Positions 1-5,887 of a DNA stretch of 17,979 nt are shown here, one piece after another. The translations under genes were made by a program, and so were the position numbers. Each line of letters opens with the position of its first letter. Within the stretch, counting starts at the first letter, position 1. The DNA is from CAZVWH01 sp964631175 (GTDB taxonomy: Bacteria > Planctomycetota > Phycisphaerae > Sedimentisphaerales > Anaerobacaceae), in assembly GCA_964631175.1 (NCBI GenBank), contig CAZVWH010000061.1, positions 1 through 17,979 of the forward strand, written 5' to 3'. The notes beneath the pieces were generated by a model. That model was not told the origin of the DNA, ran no database searches, and saw nothing but the letters and a program-made list of their open reading frames with translations.

Positions 1-1
1 T

Positions 2-355
2 AATACGATGGTAATGTCGATTCTGGAAAGGTATAAAGAAATAGGAATTGCCAAAGCGGTCGGCGCCAGTGACAGAGATGTGAAGAAAATATTCTTTTTT
101 GAGACCGGCGTGATCGGCTTTTTCGGCGGTATCTTCGGTCTTATTCTCGGCTGGATGGTAAGTATGCTCATTAATCTCATTATCAATTCGTTTGCGACCA
201 GGCAGGGAGCTCCGTATGTGAATTATTTTAGTTTCCCATGGTGGCTCTGTTTGGGTGCGATTGGTTTTTCGATTTTTGTAAGCTTAGCCGCCGGGATTTA
301 TCCTACGATACGTGCAGCGAGGGTCGATCCTGTCATCGCTTTGCGGCATGATTAA
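2..355 (+). CDS. ABC transporter permease, FtsX/MacB family (C-terminal part)
   Basis: Only the last 117 codons are in the window. The frame is open to the left edge, so the ATG at position 8 is internal and not the start. The text NTMVMSILERYKEIGIAKAVGAS is the characteristic loop after a transmembrane helix in FtsX/MacB permeases, where ERxxEIGxxKAVGAS is highly conserved. It is followed by two hydrophobic segments (about residues 35-60 and 80-98) and the typical end AARVDPVIALRHD. Family members form the membrane part of MacB/LolCDE-like exporters or lipoprotein-release complexes, paired with an ATPase that would lie upstream, outside the window. The substrate cannot be told. The gene is followed after 15 nt by a palindromic element and then an unrelated peptidase gene. 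Confidence 0.9.
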   Translation, partial: NTMVMSILERYKEIGIAKAVGASDRDVKKIFFFETGVIGFFGGIFGLILGWMVSMLINLIINSFATRQGAPYVNYFSFPWWLCLGAIGFSIFVSLAAGIYPTIRAARVDPVIALRHD

Positions 356-370
356 TTTCGCGCAAAATAA

Positions 371-452
371 CCCCGCAGTGCCGTAAGGCATCTTAACGAT
401 AAACTGCGGGGCTAAACATCTTTTGTATTAAGCCCCCGAATTTATTCGGGGG
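371..452. repeat. Three-hairpin palindromic element, copy A
   Basis: There are three overlapping potential stems. CCCCGCAGT (371-379) pairs with ACTGCGGGG (403-411). GGGGCT (408-413) can pair with AGCCCC (431-436). CCCCCGAA (433-440) pairs with TTCGGGGG (445-452). The middle stem shares bases with both outer stems, so they are mutually exclusive. The same layout and shared core (GCGGGGCTAAA, then AGCCCCCG) recur after coaD at 3192-3255. The element may terminate the permease transcript. The ribosome binding site of the peptidase gene begins 3 nt after the last hairpin, so folding could influence its translation. Confidence 0.75.
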
Positions 453-466
453 TTCAAGGAGAAAAA

Positions 467-2620
467 ATGTTTGTTTTTATATTTATTGTTTGTATCCAGA
501 TCCTTTCGGTGTCACCCGTTGACAAGGCGCATCCGTTTTCGGTCCACGATATGCTGGCTATGGATAGAATCTCCGACCCACAGGTCTCGCCGGACGGTAA
601 ATGGATCGTCTTTGTGCTGCGAAAAACCGACCTTCGGGAGAACCGTGACCGAACCGACCTCTGGCTGATTAGCAGCACCGGCAGAGAACTGCGACAATTA
701 ACAACTCATCCGGAAGCTGACACAAATCCAAGATGGTCGTCAGACAGCAAAACTATCTATTTTGTATCCAGCCGACCCTGCTCTGCGAAGCCCTGCCCGC
801 CGTACACCCTGGGCAGGCAGGCCGCTACGCAGGGCGAAGAAGAGTCCGGCTCATCGCAGGTTTGGCGAATTAGTACCGATGGCGGCGAAGTCCGGCAGGT
901 AACAAATGAGCCGCTTGATGCCGGTAATTTAATCGTCTCGCCCGACGGGAAGTACATCGCTTTTACGATGGAGGTCTTTGCCGACTGCAACGTAGTAACT
1001 ACAAAAGCTCGGCTCGATGAAATCAAACAAAGAAAGGCGACCGGCCGAATCTACGAGAGAATATTCGTTCGGCACTGGGACACATGGAAAGACGTCGGAG
1101 ATCCGCTGGGGCGGAGCAGACGCTCACACCTGTTTGTGATGCCGGCAAGCGGGGGACAGGCAGTTGATGTTATGAAGAATATGGATGCTGATACGCCCTC
1201 AAAACCTTTCGGCGGGCCGGAAGAGATAACATTTACGCCGGACGGCACCGGTGTAATTTTTACCGCTCGTGATGTTGGACGAAAAGAGCCGTGGTCGACC
1301 GACTTCGACCTTTATTACGCTGCCAGCGACGGCACAACTGCTCCGAAATGTCTCACAGAAAAAAATGAAGCGTGGGATACTAATCCGCTCTTTTCACCGG
1401 ACGGAAAGACCTTAGCCTACCTTGCGATGTCACAGCCTGGGTACGAATCCGACCGATTCAGAATCATCCTGCGGCCGTGGCCCCCGCTCTTGTCTTCGAC
1501 AAGAAGACGCGGGGGCAAAGAACACGTTCTGACGGAGGATTGGGACCATAGCCCCTCCTCTATCTGTTGGTCAGCCGATAGTAAAACAATCTTTACTACA
1601 GCGGCTAATATAGGTCAAAGGTCTCTGTTCGCTATCGACACGCAGACCGGCCAGGTTCGCACTATCGTTAAGCTCGGCTCGGTGACTTCGCCGAGCGCAA
1701 CAGGGAACATAATAATTTTCGGAATGGATAATATGATGTCACCGGTGGAATTATACTCGGTCGAGACTGACGGTGACGATGTGCACAAAATCACAGAGAT
1801 AAACTCGGAAAAGCTAAATGCCATCAAAATGGGAGAATTCGAGCAGTTTACGTTTGCCGGCTGGAATGATGAGATGGTTTATTGTTATGTGGTCAAGCCG
1901 ATAGATTTTGATCCTGATAAAAAGTATCCGGTAGCTTTTCTGATTCACGGCGGGCCGCAGGGCTCTTTCGGCAATAAATTTCATTACCGTTGGAATCCGC
2001 AGGTCTATGCGGGAGCTGGCTATGCTGCTGTGATGGTGGACTTCCACGGCTCGGTCGGCTATGGACAGGACTTTTGCGATTCTATCCGTGGCGACTGGGG
2101 CGGAAAGCCCTTGGAAGACTTGAAGAAAGGTTTAACCGCTGCTCTTGAGCGCTATCCATGGATGGATGGCGACAGAGTCGCTGCGCTGGGGGCGTCTTTT
2201 GGCGGATATATGATTAACTGGATTGCGGGCAATTGGCCGGATAGATTCCGATGTTTAGTCAATCACGACGGAAATCTCGATGAAAGAATGGCTTATTTTG
2301 ATACTGAGGAGCTTTGGTTTCCGGAGTGGGACCATCTGGGGACGCCCTGGGATAATCCGACCGGCTATGAGAAGCATAATCCGGTAAATTTTGTCAAGAA
2401 CTGGAAGACACCGATGTTGGTTATTCATGGAGCGTTGGATTTTCGTGTGGCTGAAACACAGGGATTGGGCACATTTAACGCATTGCAACGTTTGGGAATT
2501 CCCAGCAAGTTATTATATTTTCCAGATGAGAACCACTGGGTGCTCAAGCCTGCCAATTCCATTCTCTGGCATGAAACCGTCCTCTCCTGGCTGAACCACT
2601 GGTTAAAAAACGATTATTGA
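467..2620 (+). CDS. Exported S9-family serine peptidase (prolyl oligopeptidase / acylaminoacyl-peptidase type)
   Basis: This is a 717-residue protein. A hydrophobic N-terminus (residues 1-15) suggests export, although it lacks a clear basic n-region. A beta-propeller follows (about 25-450), with repeated SPDGK/SSDSK blade motifs (41-45, 158-162, 310-314, 369-373). The alpha/beta-hydrolase domain (about 455-717) has HGGPQGS (oxyanion region, 494-500), the nucleophile elbow GASFGG with Ser577, Asp658 in HGALDFR, and His690 in DENHW, so the triad is complete. Family enzymes cleave short peptides, often after proline or N-acylated residues; the specificity here is unknown. AAGGAG at 456-461, 5 nt before the ATG, supports this start. 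Two blade regions (residues about 103-128 and 337-352) are encoded by palindromic DNA and look like in-frame insertions. The stop codon lies inside a 7-bp repeat array. Confidence 0.93.
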   Translation: MFVFIFIVCIQILSVSPVDKAHPFSVHDMLAMDRISDPQVSPDGKWIVFVLRKTDLRENRDRTDLWLISSTGRELRQLTTHPEADTNPRWSSDSKTIYFVSSRPCSAKPCPPYTLGRQAATQGEEESGSSQVWRISTDGGEVRQVTNEPLDAGNLIVSPDGKYIAFTMEVFADCNVVTTKARLDEIKQRKATGRIYERIFVRHWDTWKDVGDPLGRSRRSHLFVMPASGGQAVDVMKNMDADTPSKPFGGPEEITFTPDGTGVIFTARDVGRKEPWSTDFDLYYAASDGTTAPKCLTEKNEAWDTNPLFSPDGKTLAYLAMSQPGYESDRFRIILRPWPPLLSSTRRRGGKEHVLTEDWDHSPSSICWSADSKTIFTTAANIGQRSLFAIDTQTGQVRTIVKLGSVTSPSATGNIIIFGMDNMMSPVELYSVETDGDDVHKITEINSEKLNAIKMGEFEQFTFAGWNDEMVYCYVVKPIDFDPDKKYPVAFLIHGGPQGSFGNKFHYRWNPQVYAGAGYAAVMVDFHGSVGYGQDFCDSIRGDWGGKPLEDLKKGLTAALERYPWMDGDRVAALGASFGGYMINWIAGNWPDRFRCLVNHDGNLDERMAYFDTEELWFPEWDHLGTPWDNPTGYEKHNPVNFVKNWKTPMLVIHGALDFRVAETQGLGTFNALQRLGIPSKLLYFPDENHWVLKPANSILWHETVLSWLNHWLKNDY
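777..835. repeat. Palindromic insert within the S9 peptidase gene, first
   Basis: Within the coding frame, CCTGCCC (792-798) faces GGGCAGG (811-817), and outer CCCTGC/GCAGGG arms flank them. The segment encodes a Cys/Pro/Gly-rich stretch (residues about 103-128) between two beta-propeller motifs (YFVSSRP and SSQVWRIS). Such stretches are normally a short loop in this family. The reading frame is kept. The interpretation as an inserted element is inference from structure and composition. Confidence 0.5.
1480..1516. repeat. Palindromic insert within the S9 peptidase gene, second
   Basis: GCCCCCGC (1480-1487) pairs with GCGGGGGC (1509-1516). Inside it, TCTTGTC (1488-1494) pairs with GACAAGA (1498-1504) across a TTC loop, leaving a 4-nt bulge. 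This is a 15-bp hairpin inside coding sequence. It encodes residues about 337-352 (PWPPLLSSTRRRGG), low-complexity text in an otherwise regular propeller blade. The CCCCCG/CGGGGG arms resemble the 3' hairpins of the elements at 371-452 and 3192-3255. Confidence 0.6.
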
Positions 2621-2639
2621 TTATTGATAATCGATAATC
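2612..2639. repeat. Heptamer inverted array at the 3' end of the S9 peptidase gene
   Basis: Four perfect 7-bp units lie in a row: GATTATT twice, then GATAATC twice, which is nearly the reverse complement. The TGA stop (2618-2620) and the last two residues (Asp-Tyr) of the peptidase are formed by the array itself. It is one of four arrays of the same design in this window, at 2612, 4285, 5485 and 7858. Confidence 0.8.
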
Positions 2640-2683
2640 TAAAATATCGGCTACAATAAATAGGCAACCATTAGGAGCCAATT

Positions 2684-3214
2684 ATGAGAATGAGCACTAA
2701 ATTTGTAAGAGCGATTTTTCCGGGCTCGTTCGACCCGATTACAAACGGGCACTTGGACGTTATCGACCGCGGTATGAAACTCTTTGATGAGCTTATCATC
2801 GCCGTCGGCAAAAGTCCAATCAAAAACCAACTATTCACGCCCGAAGAACGCGTCAAAATGATAAAGGAAATAATCCAACAAAGAAAAATGGCCGGCGTCT
2901 CGGTTGAGAGCTTCGACGGGCTAACGGTTGAATACGCCACTAAAAAAAAGGCGGACGTTATCCTTCGCGGCCTGCGAAGCCTTACCGACGTGCAGTACGA
3001 GTTCCAGCTTGCCATGACCAACCGGGCTGTGGCTGGCATAGAGACTATCTTTGTTATGACCAGCGAGCAGTACGGCTTTACCAGCTCGACCCTGATTCGT
3101 GAAGTGGCTTCTTTAGGCGGTGACCTATCAAATCTGATTCCGGAAAATGTCTATAATCATCTGCAAAAACGATCTAAAAAAGGTGAAATGACCCCGCGTA
3201 AAACGCGGGGCTAA
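2684..3214 (+). CDS. coaD: Phosphopantetheine adenylyltransferase (CoA biosynthesis)
   Basis: CoaD transfers AMP from ATP to 4'-phosphopantetheine to give dephospho-CoA, the penultimate step of coenzyme A synthesis in the cytoplasm. The protein has the nucleotidyltransferase start GSFDPITNGH (residues 14-23, with the TxGH motif), ILRGLRSLTDVQYEF (93-107) and SSTLIREVASLGG (134-146), all diagnostic of CoaD. AGGAG at 2673-2677 lies 6 nt before the ATG at 2684; a second ATG two codons on (2690) is possible but spaced less well. At 176 residues it is longer than the usual 160 or so. The last residues (TPRKTRG) and the TAA stop are encoded by the first hairpin of the palindromic element that follows, so the native C-terminus was probably extended or replaced. 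Confidence 0.95.
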   Translation: MRMSTKFVRAIFPGSFDPITNGHLDVIDRGMKLFDELIIAVGKSPIKNQLFTPEERVKMIKEIIQQRKMAGVSVESFDGLTVEYATKKKADVILRGLRSLTDVQYEFQLAMTNRAVAGIETIFVMTSEQYGFTSSTLIREVASLGGDLSNLIPENVYNHLQKRSKKGEMTPRKTRG

Positions 3215-3255
3215 ATACATAGTATATTTAGCCCCCGGTTTCACCGGGGGTTTTT
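3192..3255 (+). terminator. Three-hairpin palindromic element, copy B, ending in an intrinsic terminator
   Basis: Hairpin 1 is CCCCGCGT (3192-3199) with ACGCGGGG (3203-3210). Hairpin 2 is GGGGCTAAATA (3207-3217) with TATTTAGCCCC (3225-3235), a perfect 11-bp stem. Hairpin 3 is CCCCCGGT (3232-3239) with ACCGGGGG (3243-3250), followed by five T, an ordinary Rho-independent terminator. Hairpin 2 excludes both 1 and 3, which is the layout of an attenuator. The coaD stop codon lies at 3212-3214, between stems 1 and 3. The next gene starts 6 nt after the T-tract. Confidence 0.8.
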
Positions 3256-3260
3256 CTAAC

Positions 3261-3626
3261 ATGTTTAAAATCAGTGTCGAAACATGTTTTCGAGCATCGC
3301 ATCAGCTAACCCTGCCGGACGGCTTAAAAGAAGCTACGCACAGTCACAACTGGCTGGTTACCGCCAATGTCAGCAGCAATAAACTCAATGCTATGGGAGT
3401 AGTGATGGATTTCCACCGACTCAAAGCAACCGTCGATACAATCGTAGCTAAGTTCGATAATATATCTATAAACAGGACTGATTACTTTCAACGGAACAAC
3501 CCATCGGCTGAGAACGTAGCTAAATATATATACAATAATCTCGAGCCGAAACTGCCAAAAGGGCTGAAATTGCAAAGTATCAAGATCGAGGAAGAACCCG
3601 GCTGCGCAGCGGAATTTACAAAATAA
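3261..3626 (+). CDS. 6-pyruvoyl-tetrahydropterin synthase / QueD-family protein with an altered active site
   Basis: This 121-residue protein has the T-fold size and order of the family: FRASHQL (zinc ligand His14), THSHNW (His27 and His29), the NPSAENVAKYIYNNL helix (80-94) and the C-terminal IEEEPGCAAEF (109-119). In QueD and PTPS a catalytic Cys lies four residues before the first His of the HxH motif, and an Asp-His pair follows the helix. Here the Cys position is Lys23, with Glu24 beside it, and the Asp-His pair reads Asp66-Asn67. Zinc binding therefore looks intact, but the standard QueD chemistry is doubtful. It could be a PTPS-III-like enzyme that uses Glu, a divergent pterin enzyme, or a non-catalytic paralogue. 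No good ribosome binding site precedes it; the ATG follows a terminator hairpin directly. Confidence 0.8.
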   Translation: MFKISVETCFRASHQLTLPDGLKEATHSHNWLVTANVSSNKLNAMGVVMDFHRLKATVDTIVAKFDNISINRTDYFQRNNPSAENVAKYIYNNLEPKLPKGLKLQSIKIEEEPGCAAEFTK

Positions 3627-3672
3627 AGCTGTAATGATTTGATAAATTTGACGATACTTTCGTGGCGGAATT

Positions 3673-3681
3673 TGGTATAAT
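3673..3681 (+). promoter_or_regulatory. Extended -10 promoter candidate for mcsAB
   Basis: TGG followed by TATAAT forms an extended -10 element (TGnTATAAT) about 105 nt before mcsA. A TTGACG at 3648-3653 is too far upstream (22-nt spacer) to be a normal -35 box, so recognition would rely on the extended -10. It lies in the 159-nt gap after the PTPS-family gene. Confidence 0.5.
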
Positions 3682-3785
3682 GAAAAAATAGGGTGTAAAA
3701 TCGGCCATCGTGAAAAATAATCAAGATAAGATGATGGTGGGGCAAGCCCTGCGAAAGCAATTAAACATTGAGAATTTAATTAACT

Positions 3786-4283
3786 ATGCTTTGTCAGATT
3801 TGTAACAAGAAAACAGCTACTATCCACCTGACTGAGATCACCGATGGATTACGTAATGAAATGCACCTGTGCGAACATTGCGCCATTGAGCAGGGCATAG
3901 CTGCCAAGAGTCAGGTATCGATAAACGAGCTGCTCAGCAGTCTGCTTGCTGTTCAGCCGAGCGACGAGGAGCTGTTAGGGCCGTCAGAACAGAAGATGAG
4001 CTGCCCGCTGTGCGGCTTTACGCTGGATCAGTTCCGAAAGGAAACGGTCTTGGGCTGTCCCAATGATTATGAGCATTTCGAGAAGGTCCTTCTGCCGCTT
4101 ATCGAAAGAGCACATAACGGCAAGACCAGCCACTGTGGCAAAATTCCTTCAAAGACGCCACAGAAGACAAAGAAACAGATAAAGCTTGTAAAACTGCGTC
4201 AAAAACTTGATACCGCTGTGCGAGCAGAAGATTATGAATCAGCGGCCAGGTTACGGGACGAAATAAATCAACTGGATTCCTGA
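3786..4283 (+). CDS. mcsA: McsA, zinc-binding activator of the McsB protein-arginine kinase
   Basis: McsA binds and activates the arginine kinase McsB, which marks misfolded proteins for Clp proteases. The 165-residue protein has a first zinc ribbon (Cys3-x-x-Cys6 and Cys29-x-x-Cys32), a second (Cys73-x-x-Cys76 with LGCPNDYEHF, where the last metal position is Asp94 rather than Cys), the conserved HNGKTSHCGKIP segment (110-121), and a C-terminal UvrB/UvrC-type helix pair (about 130-163, KLRQKLDTAVRAEDYESAARLRDEI). The start at 3786 opens directly with the first zinc-binding Cys, but no clear Shine-Dalgarno sequence is seen. mcsB follows after 54 nt. The stop is followed immediately by a heptamer array. 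Confidence 0.93.
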   Translation: MLCQICNKKTATIHLTEITDGLRNEMHLCEHCAIEQGIAAKSQVSINELLSSLLAVQPSDEELLGPSEQKMSCPLCGFTLDQFRKETVLGCPNDYEHFEKVLLPLIERAHNGKTSHCGKIPSKTPQKTKKQIKLVKLRQKLDTAVRAEDYESAARLRDEINQLDS

Positions 4284-4284
4284 T

Positions 4285-4312
4285 ATTCGACGCTCGACGC
4301 TCGTCGAGAATC
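4285..4312. repeat. Heptamer inverted array between mcsA and mcsB
   Basis: The units are ATTCGAC, GCTCGAC, GCTCGTC and GAGAATC, in exact 7-bp register, beginning 1 nt after the mcsA stop codon. The central TCGAC/GTCGA arms (4294-4298 and 4303-4307) give a small hairpin. The array lies inside a probable mcsA-mcsB transcript, so it is either not a full terminator or it tunes downstream expression. Confidence 0.65.
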
Positions 4313-4337
4313 AATTGCCGAGAGCTGAGATGCAGAA

Positions 4338-5483
4338 GTGAAACTGACCGATTTAAGTAATGATATAAACGAATGGTTCAGCGGCTCAGGCCCATTGTCC
4401 GACATCGTAGTTTCTTCACGGATTCGCTTAGCGAGAAACCTTGTCGGCTATAAATTCCTGAGCCGATGCTCGACCGCCGAAAAATCTGAGATATTAGCGA
4501 AGCTAAAAGATATTTTGATGTCGCTCGACCTCGGCGACAAAATCTTCTATATCAATGTGGACAAGGCCACCGACCTGAATAGGGATTTCTTAGTGGAACG
4601 GCATCTTATCAGCCGACACCATGCCGCTGGGCAGGGGCCGCGAGGCGTTGTTATCGCCCGGAGGGAATTCTTCACCGCTATGATCAATGAAGAAGACCAT
4701 TTGCGAATGCAGGTGCTCAAACCCGGCAGCCAACTATCCAAGTGCTATGAGCAGATAAATCATATTGACGATGTGATTGAGCAGAAAATCAGCTTCGCTT
4801 ATAGTCCCCGTTTCGGCTATCTGACCGCGTGCCCTACTAATATTGGTACTGCAATTCGGTGTTCTGTAATGCTGCATCTGCCGGCTCTGAAGATGACCGG
4901 TCAGATTGATAAGTTCCTTCATGCTGCAAAGGATATGAGTCTGGCTGTTCGCGGACTTTTCGGCGAAGGCACCGAAGCAGCAAGTGATTTATATCAATTA
5001 TCCAACCAGGTCACACTTGGTGTCTCGGAAGAAACGATTGTATGGGATTTTGAGAAAAATATTATACCTGAAATCGTCGAATATGAGAACGCCGCCAGAA
5101 AGGAGCTGCTCTCGAAGCAGGTTGACATCCTTGACGATAAGATTTCTCGAGCGATAGCACTTTTACAGAACGCACATTTGATAAGTTCACAAGAGGCCTT
5201 GTTTCTGCTGAGTCATTTGCGGTTAGGCGTTAATCTATATGAGTGTATGGGAGCAGCAACACCTGCAATAAAAAGGCTTCGCCAGCTAACCGGAATTCGG
5301 CAAAATCAGTCGAGCAGCAGCACGGATAAGGACAAGGGTCTATCCATTGCAACTATAAATCGATTATTCATGCTAACACTGCCCGCTCATCTACAGATAA
5401 ACTATGGAAAACAATTGGATCCTACTCACAGAGATGTTCTGCGAGCACAAATCATTCGCTCAGCCCTGAACCAGAAAACATGA
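4338..5483 (+). CDS. mcsB: Protein-arginine kinase McsB
   Basis: McsB phosphorylates arginine side chains of proteins, using ATP and a phosphagen-kinase fold. Visible signatures are SSRIRLARN (26-34, nucleotide phosphate binding), NEEDHLRM (117-124, catalytic acidic loop), GYLTACPTNIGT (160-171, with Cys165 in the position typical of phosphagen kinases), and RGLFGEGTEAASDLYQLSNQ (205-224, ATP-binding loop). The C-terminal RDVLRA (365-370) matches the RDxxRA phospho-arginine pocket that distinguishes McsB from creatine and arginine kinases. Length is 381, slightly over the roughly 360 of Bacillus McsB. The start is GTG; an overlapping ATG at 4330 is out of frame and ends at once. There is no strong Shine-Dalgarno sequence. 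No ctsR or clpC is visible next to it, but the scaffold gap lies just downstream. Confidence 0.95.
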   Translation: MKLTDLSNDINEWFSGSGPLSDIVVSSRIRLARNLVGYKFLSRCSTAEKSEILAKLKDILMSLDLGDKIFYINVDKATDLNRDFLVERHLISRHHAAGQGPRGVVIARREFFTAMINEEDHLRMQVLKPGSQLSKCYEQINHIDDVIEQKISFAYSPRFGYLTACPTNIGTAIRCSVMLHLPALKMTGQIDKFLHAAKDMSLAVRGLFGEGTEAASDLYQLSNQVTLGVSEETIVWDFEKNIIPEIVEYENAARKELLSKQVDILDDKISRAIALLQNAHLISSQEALFLLSHLRLGVNLYECMGAATPAIKRLRQLTGIRQNQSSSSTDKDKGLSIATINRLFMLTLPAHLQINYGKQLDPTHRDVLRAQIIRSALNQKT

Positions 5484-5484
5484 A

Positions 5485-5640
5485 ATTGGTTATTGGTTAA
5501 ATGGTTACTGGTTAAATGGNNNNNNNNNNNNNNNNNNNNNNNNNNNNNNNNNNNNNNNNNNNNNNNNNNNNNNNNNNNNNNNNNNNNNNNNNNNNNNNNN
5601 NNNNNNNNNNNNNNNNNNNAATTACCATTCACCAATTACC
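5485..5640. repeat. Heptamer array interrupted by the scaffold gap
   Basis: To the left of the N run, GGTTA-containing units recur with GG at 5488, 5495, 5503, 5510 and 5518 (7 or 8 bp apart). To the right, AATTACC, ATTCACC and AATTACC (5620-5640) are exact 7-bp units in the opposite orientation. The array starts 1 nt after the mcsB stop. The two halves are inverted relatives, like the complete arrays elsewhere in the window, and the assembler probably failed on this structure. Confidence 0.7.
5520..5619. other. Assembly gap of 100 N
   Basis: Exactly 100 unknown bases, the conventional placeholder for a scaffold join of unknown length. Distances and possible genes across it (for example clpC) cannot be judged. 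Confidence 1.
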
Positions 5641-5712
5641 AAGCATGCCTGCCAAAATGGCACGATGAATTGACAATGTAAGGTCTCTTGCCCCACAAAA
5701 AAGATTCGTAAA

Positions 5713-5760
5713 ATATTAGTGGAAAAAACATAATCCACTAATATACATAATGTTAAGTGG
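5713..5760. promoter_or_regulatory. Inverted repeat upstream of the dnaK promoter, probable regulator binding site
   Basis: ATATTAGTGGA (5713-5723) and TCCACTAATAT (5734-5744) form a perfect 11-bp inverted repeat with a 10-bp spacer. A further half-site, TTAAGTGG, follows at 5753-5760. The dyad lies about 65-100 bp before the predicted sigma-54 transcription start, a suitable place for an enhancer-binding activator. The geometry and the TTAG...CTAA ends also recall CIRCE, the HrcA heat-shock operator, but the arm sequence does not match CIRCE. Confidence 0.6.
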
Positions 5761-5783
5761 CTTCAGCCGGCATATCTATACAG

Positions 5784-5800
5784 TTGGCACGCTTTTTGCG
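5784..5800 (+). promoter_or_regulatory. Sigma-54 (-24/-12) promoter of dnaK
   Basis: TTGGCACGCTTTTTGCG matches the sigma-54 consensus TGGCACG-N4-TTGC exactly up to the last position. The invariant GG (5786-5787) and GC (5798-5799) are 10 nt apart, as required. Transcription would start near 5811, giving a leader of about 77 nt. The TTGGCA could instead be read as a -35 box, but no good -10 element lies 16-18 nt downstream. Confidence 0.7.
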
Positions 5801-5887
5801 TAATTAAATTTTAGTCATTGCTACTAAATGTCTATAGTTTTGCTAAAGCAGGATTGATGCTATAGTAATAACGAAAGGAAATGAATC

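Noticed and set aside
3648..3681. TTGACG and TATAAT as a standard sigma-70 promoter before mcsA
   Set aside because: The spacer is 22 nt, too long for normal recognition; only the extended -10 was kept.
5713..5744. CIRCE operator for HrcA before dnaK
   Set aside because: The arm length and TTAG/CTAA ends are similar, but the core is TTAGTGGA rather than TTAGCACTC, so it is not CIRCE as known.
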